Below are positions 48,880-58,024 of a DNA stretch of 64,000 nucleotides, one piece after another. The DNA lies in the NCBI RefSeq assembly GCF_001667035.1, contig NZ_LZIR01000070.1, forward strand, positions 1 to 64,000. The letters run 5' to 3'. The DNA is from Mycobacterium sp. 852002-51057_SCH5723018. Lineage in GTDB: Bacteria > Actinomycetota > Actinomycetes > Mycobacteriales > Mycobacteriaceae. Under the pieces are notes generated by a model that saw nothing but the letters and a program-made list of their open reading frames with translations, was not told the DNA's origin and did no database searches. How positions within the stretch are numbered: the first letter of the stretch is position 1; each line of letters begins with the position of its first letter. The position numbers and the translations under genes are program-made.

Positions 48880-49749
48880 GTGCCATCTCATTTGAGCAAG
48901 CGTATTCGCGAGGGCTTGTTTGCCGTCGGCCTGGTGCCTACGGCGCGCCCGCCTTTCCTGACGTACCACTCCCAGTATCGGGGCCGTCGCCGCATGCTCA
49001 AGGCGCTCGGTCCGGACCTCGGCAGGGAAGTAACGTGGACCGCCTCCGACATGCCCGCCCCAGAGGGCGAGCTGGCCTCGATTTTTTCGGAGATACCAAA
49101 CATCCATAAGATGCTCCACTACCTGCCCGCCTATGAGTCGGCGCTGGCCCCATTCCGCTCACGTCCCATAAGGATGCTCGAAATCGGTGTGGCGCGCGGC
49201 GGCTCGCTGCAGATGTGGCGGCGTTATCTCCATCCGGAGTCGACAATCGTTGGCGTCGACATCGACCCGGCCACTCGGCAGTTCGACGATGCCTCTGGGC
49301 GGACGCATGTTCGCATTGGAAGCCAAACGGACATCTCCTTCCTACAGGGCGTGGTCAATGAGCTGGGCCCGTTCGATGTGATTCTGGACGACGGCAGTCA
49401 CATGAATTCCCATATCGCACAGACGTTTCGGTTCCTCTTCCCTAATGGATTGGCCCCTGGTGGCGTCTACATGGTCGAGGATCTGCACTCGAACTACTGG
49501 CGGCCGTACCGCGACACTCCCATGTCGTTCGCTGACCTCACGAAGTGGCTGATCGATGCCATGCATGCCCAGTACCAAACGCCCGGCAGCCGGGAACTCG
49601 ATTTCCGAGTGGGTGATTCGCATCGATTGACCGAGTTCCGGGTGCCGCTGGCGACAACGCTGGTGGAGAAGGTCGAATTCTACGACTCGATTGCGGTGAT
49701 TCATCGCGCAAAAGGTCGCCGAGAGGTGCCCACCAGCGTCTACCGGTAG
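48880..49749 (+). CDS. Metal-dependent sugar O-methyltransferase, MycE/CmcI-like
   Basis: A 289-residue class I methyltransferase with MLEIGVARGGSLQMW near residue 98 (cofactor loop), GVDIDPATRQF, then VILDDGSHMNSH near 168 and VYMVEDLHSNYW near 195. The DDGSH and ED pairs match the metal-binding residues of MycE-type macrolide sugar O-methyltransferases. It is probably a sugar O-methylase for LOS, for example on rhamnose or the amino sugar made by the 57-64 kb cassette. Base composition is lower in GC than in the pks5 operon. The GTG start is not preceded by a strong ribosome site. It stands alone on this strand. Confidence 0.85.
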   Translation: MPSHLSKRIREGLFAVGLVPTARPPFLTYHSQYRGRRRMLKALGPDLGREVTWTASDMPAPEGELASIFSEIPNIHKMLHYLPAYESALAPFRSRPIRMLEIGVARGGSLQMWRRYLHPESTIVGVDIDPATRQFDDASGRTHVRIGSQTDISFLQGVVNELGPFDVILDDGSHMNSHIAQTFRFLFPNGLAPGGVYMVEDLHSNYWRPYRDTPMSFADLTKWLIDAMHAQYQTPGSRELDFRVGDSHRLTEFRVPLATTLVEKVEFYDSIAVIHRAKGRREVPTSVYR

Positions 49750-49797
49750 ATCCGCCTTGTGCACGGGGGTCCGCGCATTACGCGGGCGGTTGTTTGA

Positions 49798-51399
49798 TCA
49801 GAGCCCGGTCAATTCCTCGGATGCGTGTGAGGCGCTGACAGCAGTGTTCGACGGGGCCTCGTGAGCCGGCTCCTGATCGTCGAGACTTGAGGGGGCCGGC
49901 CGCCGGGCGTAGGAGATGATGACCGCGCCGCATGCGATCAACCAGAGGAGCGGCGCAACCGAGGCCGTCGTAAGGACCAGCGCCCTGGTCTGAACGATCG
50001 CGCTGACCCCGTTCTGCAGCGGCCCGGCTATCTCCGCCGGAACCGATGGGCTGGGTAACGCAATGTGGACGATGCTCAGTGCCGCGGCAACACTCACCCA
50101 AACACCGACGACGCGGCGACGCTCACCGGCAGCCGCGAGCCTTTCGAAGATGCCGGTTCCCGGCGGCCCGGCAGGGTCGCGGGCCACCAACGCGGCGACC
50201 GGTAATGCGAAGACCAAGTAGTACGGCAACGCCACAGCTGGAAAGAGGGCGGCCGTGGCCAGCAGCACTATGCCCACCATGACAGGCGGGATGCGCCGCC
50301 CAAGCGCGAGGACGGAGACGACGACGAGCACGAGGATTGCGTACCCGATTAGTGATCGCGGACCGGCGAGATAGCCGTCCGGTACCGTGCCGCCATTTGC
50401 GCTGGCTTTGATGCCGTCGGGGACCATGAGGAGCCCCTTTCCGAAGGACACGTTCAGCGTGGTAGCCGCCTGGGAAACTCCGCCGTAGCTGATGGCGTGG
50501 CGGACCGACTGCATGATCGTGTCCGGAAAGTCGCGTGGCCACAGGAGATACGCCGCGGCATTCGACGTCACAACCCCGGCCACCGCGACGCCCCCCCACC
50601 GCCACTGTCGGGCCGCGAATAATGCCAAACCGACAAGCGCGAATTGCGGTTTCACCATCGCGGCAAGCACCACCATGACGGTGACAAGACCCCACCGTCG
50701 TCGGCATAGCGCTACCAGGAAAACCAACGCGATCGGTACCACGAACCCCACCGAGTTGCCTCGATCGACCGCCATCCACGCCGGGATGGCGGCGATGCCG
50801 CATGCCACGAAGACTACGACCCGCTCGAGGCCACGTGCTCCCCGAGCCGCCCAGAGCGCGGGACTCATCACCGCAATCGCCAAAACGAGCAGGTAGGCGA
50901 ACAACCCCAGCCGCGGCGCGTGCAGCCATTGCCCGACCAGCCAAAAGGTCATGTGCGGCAGCATGCCGGCCGCGGGATAGTTACTCGCAATGGTGGCCGG
51001 AATGTAGCCGTTCAGGCGCGGCAGATGCGATGACAGCGGCGGGGCCGGGTAAGGCTCCCAAGGATTGGGCCGCCGCCCGAAGTCCATCGTCAAGACAGCG
51101 TCGCCGAAGCAGTGGCGGCCGAAGTTCGTAGTCCAATCAAAGGTGCAGTCATCTGGCACAAAAACAAGAGAGGAAAGCACGTCGATCGAGTAGTACTGGG
51201 TGAGGACAAAGCACGTCGCAGCCGACAAAGCCGACGCCAGCAAGACGACGCCGAGCAAGATGGTGCGCTCGGATTGGCCGGTCAGCGCCGACAGCCGCTC
51301 CCGGACAGCCGAGATTCTGTCCCGTAGCACGTCGAGGGGTTGCCTCACTGCATTCTCCCCGGTTCTCGCGAACAGTAGTGGGAGCAAGGCGCCCCCCAA
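49798..51399 (-). CDS. GT87/DUF2029 polyprenyl-phosphate-dependent glycosyltransferase
   Basis: A 533-residue integral membrane protein with about 10-11 hydrophobic segments. The first long periplasmic loop holds several Trp/Pro-rich stretches (RRPNPWEPYPAPPLS), and VLAAMVKPQFALVGL near residue 255 is the KPQ motif characteristic of GT87 enzymes such as mannosyltransferases that use polyprenyl-phosphate sugars on the outer face. It probably adds a sugar to LOS after flipping. The N-terminus before the first membrane helix (residues 1-45) is basic; a GTG at about 51348 is an alternative start. A GtrA gene lies 308 bp upstream on the same strand. Confidence 0.85.
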   Translation of the reverse strand: MGGALLPLLFARTGENAVRQPLDVLRDRISAVRERLSALTGQSERTILLGVVLLASALSAATCFVLTQYYSIDVLSSLVFVPDDCTFDWTTNFGRHCFGDAVLTMDFGRRPNPWEPYPAPPLSSHLPRLNGYIPATIASNYPAAGMLPHMTFWLVGQWLHAPRLGLFAYLLVLAIAVMSPALWAARGARGLERVVVFVACGIAAIPAWMAVDRGNSVGFVVPIALVFLVALCRRRWGLVTVMVVLAAMVKPQFALVGLALFAARQWRWGGVAVAGVVTSNAAAYLLWPRDFPDTIMQSVRHAISYGGVSQAATTLNVSFGKGLLMVPDGIKASANGGTVPDGYLAGPRSLIGYAILVLVVVSVLALGRRIPPVMVGIVLLATAALFPAVALPYYLVFALPVAALVARDPAGPPGTGIFERLAAAGERRRVVGVWVSVAAALSIVHIALPSPSVPAEIAGPLQNGVSAIVQTRALVLTTASVAPLLWLIACGAVIISYARRPAPSSLDDQEPAHEAPSNTAVSASHASEELTGL

Positions 51400-51707
51400 C
51401 TCCGCCGCCCGGCAGTTTACCCAACGCCTTCCTAATCAACGTGGTATTCACGCGGTTTGGGCAAGCGACCGATTACACCTGACTTGTTTAGCCGCTCCAG
51501 GCCGCAGGCGAGGTTCCGAGGACTTCTACCACGCTGAGGCCGTGCTTCCCTCGACTGCTTCGAAATGCGGTCCATTCGTCAGCCGCTTTATCGGGCCGGC
51601 CTGATGCCGTTGGCAGTGCGAATCTTCCTGGCGGAAGCCGACTTTCAGCGGTCCGTACCCAGTTGCATAAAGTCTCCGTCACCGGCTGGCTGTAACGGCT
51701 GAACGGT
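51400..51707. other. Intergenic stretch, no gene seen
   Basis: The 308 bases between the GT87 and GtrA genes show no ORF with family features or a good ribosome site, and no strong hairpin. It may hold a promoter for the GT87 gene; TTGCATAAAGT near 51662 is only mildly suggestive. Confidence 0.5.
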
Positions 51708-52214
51708 CTAGGTGCGCGACGTCTCGTCCTGAGTTGCGGCGGTGTGACGGTCGGCGGCACTTCGCCGAAAAGAGAAGTACCGGTGACCGAGGTAGTTCAG
51801 CAACAAGGTGGGCAGAAAGACGATTGCTTGCGCTGGGATGCGGTGCACGCCCAGCTCGACCAGCGCTGCCAAGCCGATCGCGTTGATGCCAAACGTGGTG
51901 AGGTAGACACTCTCGAAGCGCACGAGGTCACGCAGCACGTGCCCCCGAACGCGGAACACTAACCGGCGGTGCATCACGAAGGCGAACAGCACGCTCAGCA
52001 CGTGTGCGAGGGTGACCGTCACCAGCGACCCGGCCAGCGTGCCGAACCGGCGGTCGGCCAAATGCCCCACGGTCTCGGAGCACGCGACGAAGATCCCGAA
52101 CCCGACGACGGTGTTGATGCCCCCGACCACCAGGAATGCCACGCGCTGGTCGCGGATGAGCCGGATCAGCGGCCCCGGCGGCGCCGATTCGGGCACCAGG
52201 TCGAATTCAGTCAT
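51708..52214 (-). CDS. GtrA-family membrane protein
   Basis: A 168-residue protein with four membrane helices: VAFLVVGGINTVVGFGIFVA near residue 26 (the family signature F..VG..NT..), a second at about 63-82, a third at about 103-122 and a fourth at 126-145 ending in LNYLGHRYFSFRR. GtrA-like proteins are thought to flip polyprenyl-phosphate sugars or assist arabinan and O-antigen glucosylation. Its partner is plausibly the GtrB-like synthase at 55.6-56.6 kb. It lies between a methyltransferase gene and the GT87 gene on the minus strand. Confidence 0.88.
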   Translation of the reverse strand: MTEFDLVPESAPPGPLIRLIRDQRVAFLVVGGINTVVGFGIFVACSETVGHLADRRFGTLAGSLVTVTLAHVLSVLFAFVMHRRLVFRVRGHVLRDLVRFESVYLTTFGINAIGLAALVELGVHRIPAQAIVFLPTLLLNYLGHRYFSFRRSAADRHTAATQDETSRT

Positions 52215-52389
52215 TTTGATGCCTTCGAACGCGGCGAGCTGTCCCCGGGAACACGTCGGCGCGCCCGCTTCGCTCCCAGCCGGTCGTCAACGCCACGGGA
52301 TCGCGAAGGCCGAGCTGACTCCGCCGGCCGCCCTTCCATCCGACCTGCTCCTGGAAAGCTCATCATCTCGACGGGAGACAAAAAAGCGG

Positions 52390-53346
52390 TCACTCGCGGA
52401 CGCGTCCTGCGAATACGATCTCTGCGCCTATACCGTCGTCGGGGCCTGCATAGACCTCAGGTTCGAAGCCCGCCTCGCGCACGTAATCGACGATGTCGCG
52501 GCCGAATTCGGTGAACGTCAGCATATCGACTCCCACCGGAATGAACCGGTAGGCCCCGCTGCCTCTGCCATGGTACAGGGCCGGCATCAGGTGCACGATC
52601 TCGCCGTCGTCGCCTATCTTGGCCCGTGTTTCCGTCGTCGCGCGCGTCCAGAGGACCGGCACCGTGAAAACATGGCGGCCTCCAGGCCGCAGCACGCGCC
52701 GGGTCTCAGCCAGCGCGATCCGAAAGTCGTGTACATGCTCGAGCGTGTCGGACGACAGGATGAGGTCGAAGGCGGCATCGGGGTAGGTGAGGCGGCAGAT
52801 GTCTTCGTTACGGTTGCCGTCGACAATCTCGCCCAGGCGCTCCGGCCCCCGGTAATCGGAGAAGGCAAGTCGCGGGAGTCGCCGCAGCAGCGCGTGCAGC
52901 GATCCAAGCGAGCCGATCGTGTTTACTTCGGCAACATCGAGCTCGCGGAACGCGGGGTCCTCGATCAGTTCAGCGAACGACCTGCACCCGGGAGGGCCGT
53001 AGACATCGACGAGAACCTCGGCGATCCGCCTCACTCTCAAATTGCTGCAGCAGTACCGGCAGAACATGCTCTCGCGCCGCGTGTAGGCCCGGGACACATT
53101 GGCGTCGGCCCAAAAAGCGTGCAACTCGTCAGGGGTGGTCCAGGAATTGAAGGCGAAGGTGGTATCGGCGCCGCACACCACGCAGCGGCCCGCCTCGTCG
53201 GCGCGGCGGTCCCGCAGCGGGCGCAGATTGAGCAGCACAGGCCGCCCCACCCGGGCTTTCACCGCCGCCGCAACCGTCACCTTGGCGAGGCTTCCGTAGG
53301 CGTGCGGTGGGGGCGAAAAATCAGCGCGTCGGGAGTGACGCCGCAA
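52390..53346 (-). CDS. Methyltransferase with N-terminal zinc ribbon
   Basis: A 318-residue protein. A four-Cys zinc site is apparent: CVVC near residue 55 and CRYC near residue 96. The methyltransferase type 11 domain follows, although the usual glycine-rich loop is replaced by a divergent segment; LTYPDAAFDLILSSDTLEHVHDF and RRVLRPGGRHVFTVPVLWTRAT are clear. It is probably a sugar or glycan methylase in the LOS locus, with unknown target. Downstream on the same strand is the GtrA gene (175 bp). The first 15-40 residues are poorly supported, and a later start is possible. Confidence 0.8.
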   Translation of the reverse strand: MRRHSRRADFSPPPHAYGSLAKVTVAAAVKARVGRPVLLNLRPLRDRRADEAGRCVVCGADTTFAFNSWTTPDELHAFWADANVSRAYTRRESMFCRYCCSNLRVRRIAEVLVDVYGPPGCRSFAELIEDPAFRELDVAEVNTIGSLGSLHALLRRLPRLAFSDYRGPERLGEIVDGNRNEDICRLTYPDAAFDLILSSDTLEHVHDFRIALAETRRVLRPGGRHVFTVPVLWTRATTETRAKIGDDGEIVHLMPALYHGRGSGAYRFIPVGVDMLTFTEFGRDIVDYVREAGFEPEVYAGPDDGIGAEIVFAGRVRE

Positions 53347-53771
53347 GCGGCGCCCGCGCGACCTGCGCCTGGCCGATACTCACTCGCCATGACGACAAAA
53401 GGGGGCGTCGGCCCACCCCGCATCGGCGCGTCGATCGTCGCATCCGGTCCACGGTCCGCGCCGTCAGCCAGGATCATCGTCGAATACCACTCGTCGGCGG
53501 GTACAGCGTTGAGGCGATCATGACTTGCTCTCTCGTTTCAGCAAGCGGCGTTTTGGCGTAGACCTTACGTAACATATCGGTCCACTACCCGGGCCGCTGG
53601 CCAATATCTGAAAAGCCGAGCGCCAACATAACTTAGGAACTAGATTACTGAGCTGCTGGAGTTCACTCGGTTGTCGCAGCTCATCGTCACGCAGTCCGCG
53701 GTACAGCTGGTTCGCTTTTCGTAGCGCAATCCCGCCGAACTCCGCCTGGCCGAGCAGTAGGAGGCAGTGTC
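53347..53771. other. Divergent intergenic region, no gene seen
   Basis: These 425 bases separate the divergent zinc-ribbon methyltransferase and GT2 genes. GC drops around 53560-53660 (CATAACTTAGGAACTAGATTACTG), typical of a promoter zone. I find no convincing ORF, RNA gene or strong hairpin. Confidence 0.5.
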
Positions 53772-54656
53772 GTGACGCCGTTGGTATCGGTCGTCGTGCC
53801 GGTGTATAACGGCGTCGCGTTCATCCATGAGACGATGCAGTCGATTCTGGCGCAGACGTTCAGTGACTTCGAGCTGCTGGTTTCGGAGCGGTATTCCACC
53901 GACGGCACCTGGGAGGCACTGCAGCGGTACGCCGCCGACCCACGGGTTCGCCTGACCCGCCTGGACGCCCCCGGTCCGGCACCCGTGAACTTCAAGCACG
54001 TCACAGACCTCGCCACTGGCGAATTCATCAAGGCGGTCTGTGCCGATGACGTGCTCTATCCCGACAACCTCGCGGTGCTGGTGAAGGAACTGAGAGCGTA
54101 CCCGTCAGCGGTGCTGGCCGTAAGTTCCAGAGATGTCATCGACGCATCGGGAAGGATGGTCCTGCGCAACCGCGGGCTGGCCGGACTGCGCGGTGAAGTC
54201 AGCGGCGTTGACGCTATCCGGCGCACCGTTCTCGCCGGCACGAACATTTTCGGCGAGCCGCCAACGGCCTTGTTCAGGCGCGACGCGCTGATCGAAGCCG
54301 GTGGTTGGGAAGCCAACCGTCCCTTCCTGTTTGATCTGGCGACCTACTGCAGGGTGCTGCTTCACAGCCACGGCACTCTCGTCGCAGTACCCCGGCCGCT
54401 CTGGGCATTTCGGCTCAGCGGTGCTCAGGAGACCGTGCGAACGTATAAGCACACCCAGACGGAGGACGTCGTCGCTTTTTTTCGCGAGTTGGCCGCTGCA
54501 AACCCCGGGCTGCTCAATCGACAGCACCTGCTCCTCGGGAGCACGCGAGCCCACATGAACACCCTCGGACGACACGCGATGTATCGCTGGCTCGGCCGCA
54601 AGCGCCTCGAGACCGCGACTGTCGGCAGGCAAGGCGACACCGGCAACATGCCCTAA
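53772..54656 (+). CDS. Family 2 glycosyltransferase
   Basis: A 294-residue GT-A enzyme starting at a GTG: MTPLVSVVVPVYNGVAFIHETM, then FSDFELLVSERYSTDGTWE, where the usual DD/DN.STD nucleotide motif reads SERYSTD, and FIKAVCADDVLYPDNL near residue 92 as the D.D region. EPPTALFRRDALIEAGGW and FDLATYCRVLL supply the acceptor side. It has no membrane segment. It likely adds one LOS sugar; the donor is unknown. It converges with the epimerase gene 38 bp away. Base composition is somewhat below the pks5 region. Confidence 0.9.
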   Translation: MTPLVSVVVPVYNGVAFIHETMQSILAQTFSDFELLVSERYSTDGTWEALQRYAADPRVRLTRLDAPGPAPVNFKHVTDLATGEFIKAVCADDVLYPDNLAVLVKELRAYPSAVLAVSSRDVIDASGRMVLRNRGLAGLRGEVSGVDAIRRTVLAGTNIFGEPPTALFRRDALIEAGGWEANRPFLFDLATYCRVLLHSHGTLVAVPRPLWAFRLSGAQETVRTYKHTQTEDVVAFFRELAAANPGLLNRQHLLLGSTRAHMNTLGRHAMYRWLGRKRLETATVGRQGDTGNMP

Positions 54657-54694
54657 GGAGCCAAGGCATCACAGTCTTCGGAGCCGGCTCGAAG

Positions 54695-55612
54695 CTAATT
54701 GCACATTGCTTGGTGCCGTAGTACATCGTCGTACACACGCTTGACTGCCACCGGAAACGGCGTGATCGCCACACCTTGGAAGTCGCGGGGGAAGCGTGTG
54801 CAAAGCCGCAAGTCCCGAACGTGATATTTCGAGGACGGGCTGGTGCCGAGCGCGATGCGGACCGTGCGGTGGGCAACCTGTTGTACCGTCCGTACGACGG
54901 TGCAGACGGACACGGGATGCTGAGATGAGATGTTGCGCAGCACCGGCGCCGACGGCTGGTTGTGCACCGCTTTCTCGACCAGCATGCGCACCATGCAGGC
55001 GGCATCATCGACGTACAAGTAGTCGCGGAGTGTCTCCATCGGCACAAAAACGTTCAACGACTGTCGGGTGATTGCGGCGCGGCACATCTGGCTGACCAGA
55101 CCCTGCTGCTTCACGAGATTCTGGCCTGGCCCGGCGAGGTTTGAGAACCGTCCTATGACGAGTGGGAAGCAGCCTGCGAGGGTCGTCTGGAGGATCTCCT
55201 CCTGGGCGAGTTTCGTCTCGCCGTACGGGCTCAGTGGCCTTGGCGTCGTTGACTCACTGAATGGTGGATGAACCGACCCGGCATAGATGCCGCCCGCCGA
55301 CGACGAGAGGAAGAACGCACCCCGACCGCTCGGCCGCTCGTCTCGCAGCCTTGCGAGTAAGTGAGACATGATGCGCGTCTCCGCGGCGAGCTTGTCGGCG
55401 GTGGAACCGACGACGCCGCTGCCGGCGGCCCAAATAATCGCCCAATCATCGTTTTGGGCCTCTCGGATGAATCGCTTGAGATCGGCGTTGAGCACCTCGA
55501 CCGCCGCATCGTGGTCCCCCCATGGCACCCGGACTTCTGTGAACTTCGGGTCGATCGCTCGGGACACGGCACTGCCGAGCAGTCCGCCGCGGCCCACGAT
55601 CCAGGTAAGCAC
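54695..55612 (-). CDS. NAD-dependent sugar epimerase/dehydratase (extended SDR)
   Basis: A 305-residue extended SDR. The cofactor loop GRGGLLGSAV at the N-terminus is a G.x2.G.x2.G variant, followed by AIIWAAGSGVVGST, FFLSSSAGGIYAG (Ser region), and YGETK as the catalytic Tyr and Lys. FSNLAGPGQ and LRDYLYVDDAA are typical of the sugar epimerase/reductase families. It may epimerise or reduce a nucleotide sugar for LOS; the exact reaction cannot be called. Its start lies three bases after the stop of the GtrB-like gene, so the two form an operon. Confidence 0.85.
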   Translation of the reverse strand: MLTWIVGRGGLLGSAVSRAIDPKFTEVRVPWGDHDAAVEVLNADLKRFIREAQNDDWAIIWAAGSGVVGSTADKLAAETRIMSHLLARLRDERPSGRGAFFLSSSAGGIYAGSVHPPFSESTTPRPLSPYGETKLAQEEILQTTLAGCFPLVIGRFSNLAGPGQNLVKQQGLVSQMCRAAITRQSLNVFVPMETLRDYLYVDDAACMVRMLVEKAVHNQPSAPVLRNISSQHPVSVCTVVRTVQQVAHRTVRIALGTSPSSKYHVRDLRLCTRFPRDFQGVAITPFPVAVKRVYDDVLRHQAMCN

Positions 55613-55615
55613 CGG

Positions 55616-56617
55616 TCAGTCCGCCCCGCGGTCGAATACGTCACTGGGATCGCGCACGATGACATACAACGGCTTACCCATTGCCATATTGGCCGCAGCC
55701 GCGATGTACTCAGCGATGATCCCCAGGGCGAACAAGACGGCTCCGCCCACGACAAGTACCGCCACAAACACCGATGTCCACCCTTGCACGCTCACGTCAC
55801 CAAGCGCTTTCTGGGCGGCGCTGTTGATCGCCATGCCAAAACCCAATAGGGCGAACAGAATGCCCATCATCGAGACGAACCGCAGCGGACGGGTACCCGA
55901 AGAGATGACGAGCCGCCAGAAATGCGCAAACAGGCGGCGGATGGTATATGCGCTGGCGGGTCGTCCTTCTTGACGCATCAACACCGGACAGGTCGAGGGG
56001 TTGGCGACAACCCAACTAAGGGCGACGTCCAGAAACACCCCGGCGCCGGTGTAGGCCGCGACGCTTCGCCCCGCCTCGCCCATAATCAGTCGATAACTGT
56101 TGAAGGCTTTGGGCCCGTCAGCCGACATCAAGACGTGCACGAACAACCACTTCGTTAGCCAAGACGCCGCGTTGCGCAAGACACCGTGTGGTGGTCGGTT
56201 CGTCGGCGTGGCGTAAACGAGTTGCGTGCGATCCCGGTACGCCTTGTCGACTAGGTCGCCGATATATGCCGGATCGTGCTGTCCGTCCTCGTCCATCGTG
56301 ACGATCCAGTCCCCGCCTGACGACGTCATGCCGGCGAGTGTCGCCGGGTGCTGTCCGAAGTTGCGAGACAACCATATTGGGCGTATCCACTCGTCGCGCG
56401 CGGCCAGCTCACGCACGACTTCATCGCTGCCGCGAATGCCCCGGTCCCACACCAGGAGCACCTCGTCGACGCAAAACTGACGGCCGTCGGGCGTTTTCTG
56501 GGTCGAACGAAGCTGCTCAAGCTCTTTCACCACGCCGGGCAAGGTCTCGGCTCCGCTGTACACGGGAATCACGACGCTGACCGAGTCCACATGGCTCGAT
56601 TGACCGTCACCAGTCAC
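55616..56617 (-). CDS. GtrB/ArnC-like polyprenyl-phosphate glycosyltransferase
   Basis: A 333-residue enzyme with a cytosolic GT-A domain and two C-terminal membrane helices (about residues 248-268 and 281-305). VSVVIPVYSGAETLPGVV, VDEVLLVWDRGIRGSDEV, the acceptor motif RNFGQHPATLAGM, and IVTMDEDGQHDPAYI near residue 107 are those of the DPM1/ArnC/GtrB group, which load a sugar onto polyprenyl phosphate. In one motif WDRGI replaces the usual VDDGS, though the later DEDGQ is kept. The product is probably flipped by the GtrA protein and used by the GT87 enzyme. It is transcribed with the epimerase gene. Confidence 0.88.
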   Translation of the reverse strand: MTGDGQSSHVDSVSVVIPVYSGAETLPGVVKELEQLRSTQKTPDGRQFCVDEVLLVWDRGIRGSDEVVRELAARDEWIRPIWLSRNFGQHPATLAGMTSSGGDWIVTMDEDGQHDPAYIGDLVDKAYRDRTQLVYATPTNRPPHGVLRNAASWLTKWLFVHVLMSADGPKAFNSYRLIMGEAGRSVAAYTGAGVFLDVALSWVVANPSTCPVLMRQEGRPASAYTIRRLFAHFWRLVISSGTRPLRFVSMMGILFALLGFGMAINSAAQKALGDVSVQGWTSVFVAVLVVGGAVLFALGIIAEYIAAAANMAMGKPLYVIVRDPSDVFDRGAD

Positions 56618-56762
56618 GCGTTGCCTCCCCGACGGACATGTCAGTGACGTAACTGTACCGATGCATCACCGACTACGTGAGTCAATTGCGATTTCGTTTG
56701 ACCACAGGCGAGTCGACCGCCCCGCCAGGTCCACAGACTTCACTTCAGGAGAGATTGGAGTC

Positions 56763-56903
56763 ATGACAGGCGGTTCGTCGAGGGCGCGCGGGAGCCACGT
56801 GGCCGGGCAAATCATCAGGGCCGCGGTCGCCCGCAATTTGTCTCGCGGTTTCCGCAGTCGGGGTGGCCGTGACCGGTGTACGCTCACCGCGTGTTGCTGC
56901 TGA
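56763..56903 (+). pseudogene. Possible relic of a sugar epimerase N-terminus
   Basis: A 46-codon frame with GGAG two bases before its ATG reads MTGGSSRARGSHVAGQI, then NLSRGF. This resembles the start of GalE-type epimerases (TGGAGFIGSHV ... DNLSRG), with the cofactor loop damaged and the following strand lost. The frame ends soon after. The rest of the 542-base gap (56618-57159) before the cytidylyltransferase gene shows no gene; GC drops sharply from about 57000 to 57160. Chance similarity is possible. Confidence 0.35.
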
Positions 56904-57159
56904 TTGCGGTCGCGGCGTTCGGGCAGCAGCATGAGAACGCCTACGCGCTCGGACGCAACTGGACCGTGAGGGCGCGAAGTATCTGACTATTGGGGGTCCT
57001 TTCTAATTCGTCACGTTATGGAAAATTGTTCAAACATTCCTGCGGAAGATTTGGATATATGACTGGCATAATGGAAGGTAACTCAAGTTACGCCCATGGA
57101 TTAGCAGGTCAGCCAGGGAAGTCGTCGAGTTGGCATCATCCCCAACATAAGCGAGTTAA

Positions 57160-57933
57160 ATGAAAGCCGTATTACTGGCCGGTGGCGCAGGTACTCGCCT
57201 CAGGGAAGAAACAGTCATCCGCCCCAAACCCATGGTGGACATCGGCGGCCGGCCGATCCTCTGGCACATCATGAAGCTCTACTCCCATCACGGTATCAAT
57301 GATTTTGTCGTTTGTTGTGGCTATAAGGGTTACGTCATCAAGGAATATTTCGCCAACTATTTCCTGCACATGTCGGACGTGACTTTTGATATGTCCGCCA
57401 ACAGGATGGAAGTGCATCAGCGCCACGCAGAACCCTGGCGAGTGACGGTGGTGGATACTGGTGACGACACCATGACCGGCGGGCGCCTCAAGCGCGTGGC
57501 ACCCTACATTCAGGACGAAGAGGCTTTTTGCTTCACCTATGGTGACGGACTCAGCGACGTGGACATCGGGAAGAGCATCGAATTTCACCGTCAGCACGAG
57601 CGTCATGCCACGGTTACGGCGGTGCTTCCGCCCGGGCGTTATGGGGCCATCGAGTGCGCAGGCGACAGGGTCACGCGGTTTGTCGAGAAGCCACGAGGCG
57701 ATGGCGGCCTCATCAACGGCGGATTCTTCGTCCTGTCGCCCGCGGTGCTCGACTACATCGAAGGCGACCACACCTCTTGGGAAGGGCCGCCCTTGGCTCG
57801 CCTCGCTGCCGATGGCGAAATGATGGCGTTCGAACATTCAGGCTTCTGGCAACCCATGGACACGCTTCGAGACAGGAATCTGCTCGAAGAATTGTGGAGT
57901 AGCGGCAAAGCGCCGTGGAAATGCTGGCATTGA
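57160..57933 (+). CDS. rfbF: Glucose-1-phosphate cytidylyltransferase
   Basis: A 257-residue enzyme, the same length as Salmonella RfbF and strikingly similar to it over the whole protein: [21 protein letters not shown] (nucleotide-binding signature), [27 protein letters not shown]-type metal site (here [12 protein letters not shown]), [18 protein letters not shown] and [11 protein letters not shown]. It makes CDP-glucose from CTP and glucose-1-phosphate, the first step to CDP-linked dideoxy and branched sugars. Codon use and GC are lower than in flanking LOS genes, and its nearest relatives by eye are proteobacterial, so transfer is likely. It heads the plus-strand cassette. Confidence 0.96.
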   Translation: MKAVLLAGGAGTRLREETVIRPKPMVDIGGRPILWHIMKLYSHHGINDFVVCCGYKGYVIKEYFANYFLHMSDVTFDMSANRMEVHQRHAEPWRVTVVDTGDDTMTGGRLKRVAPYIQDEEAFCFTYGDGLSDVDIGKSIEFHRQHERHATVTAVLPPGRYGAIECAGDRVTRFVEKPRGDGGLINGGFFVLSPAVLDYIEGDHTSWEGPPLARLAADGEMMAFEHSGFWQPMDTLRDRNLLEELWSSGKAPWKCWH

Positions 57934-58024
57934 TCGCTCTCGGAAGTTCCTATCGTGGGCGCCGGCTCCTCGTCACTGGCCATATGGCCGACGGAGTTAG
58001 CCCACACCAGGTTTGGGCGGGGGC

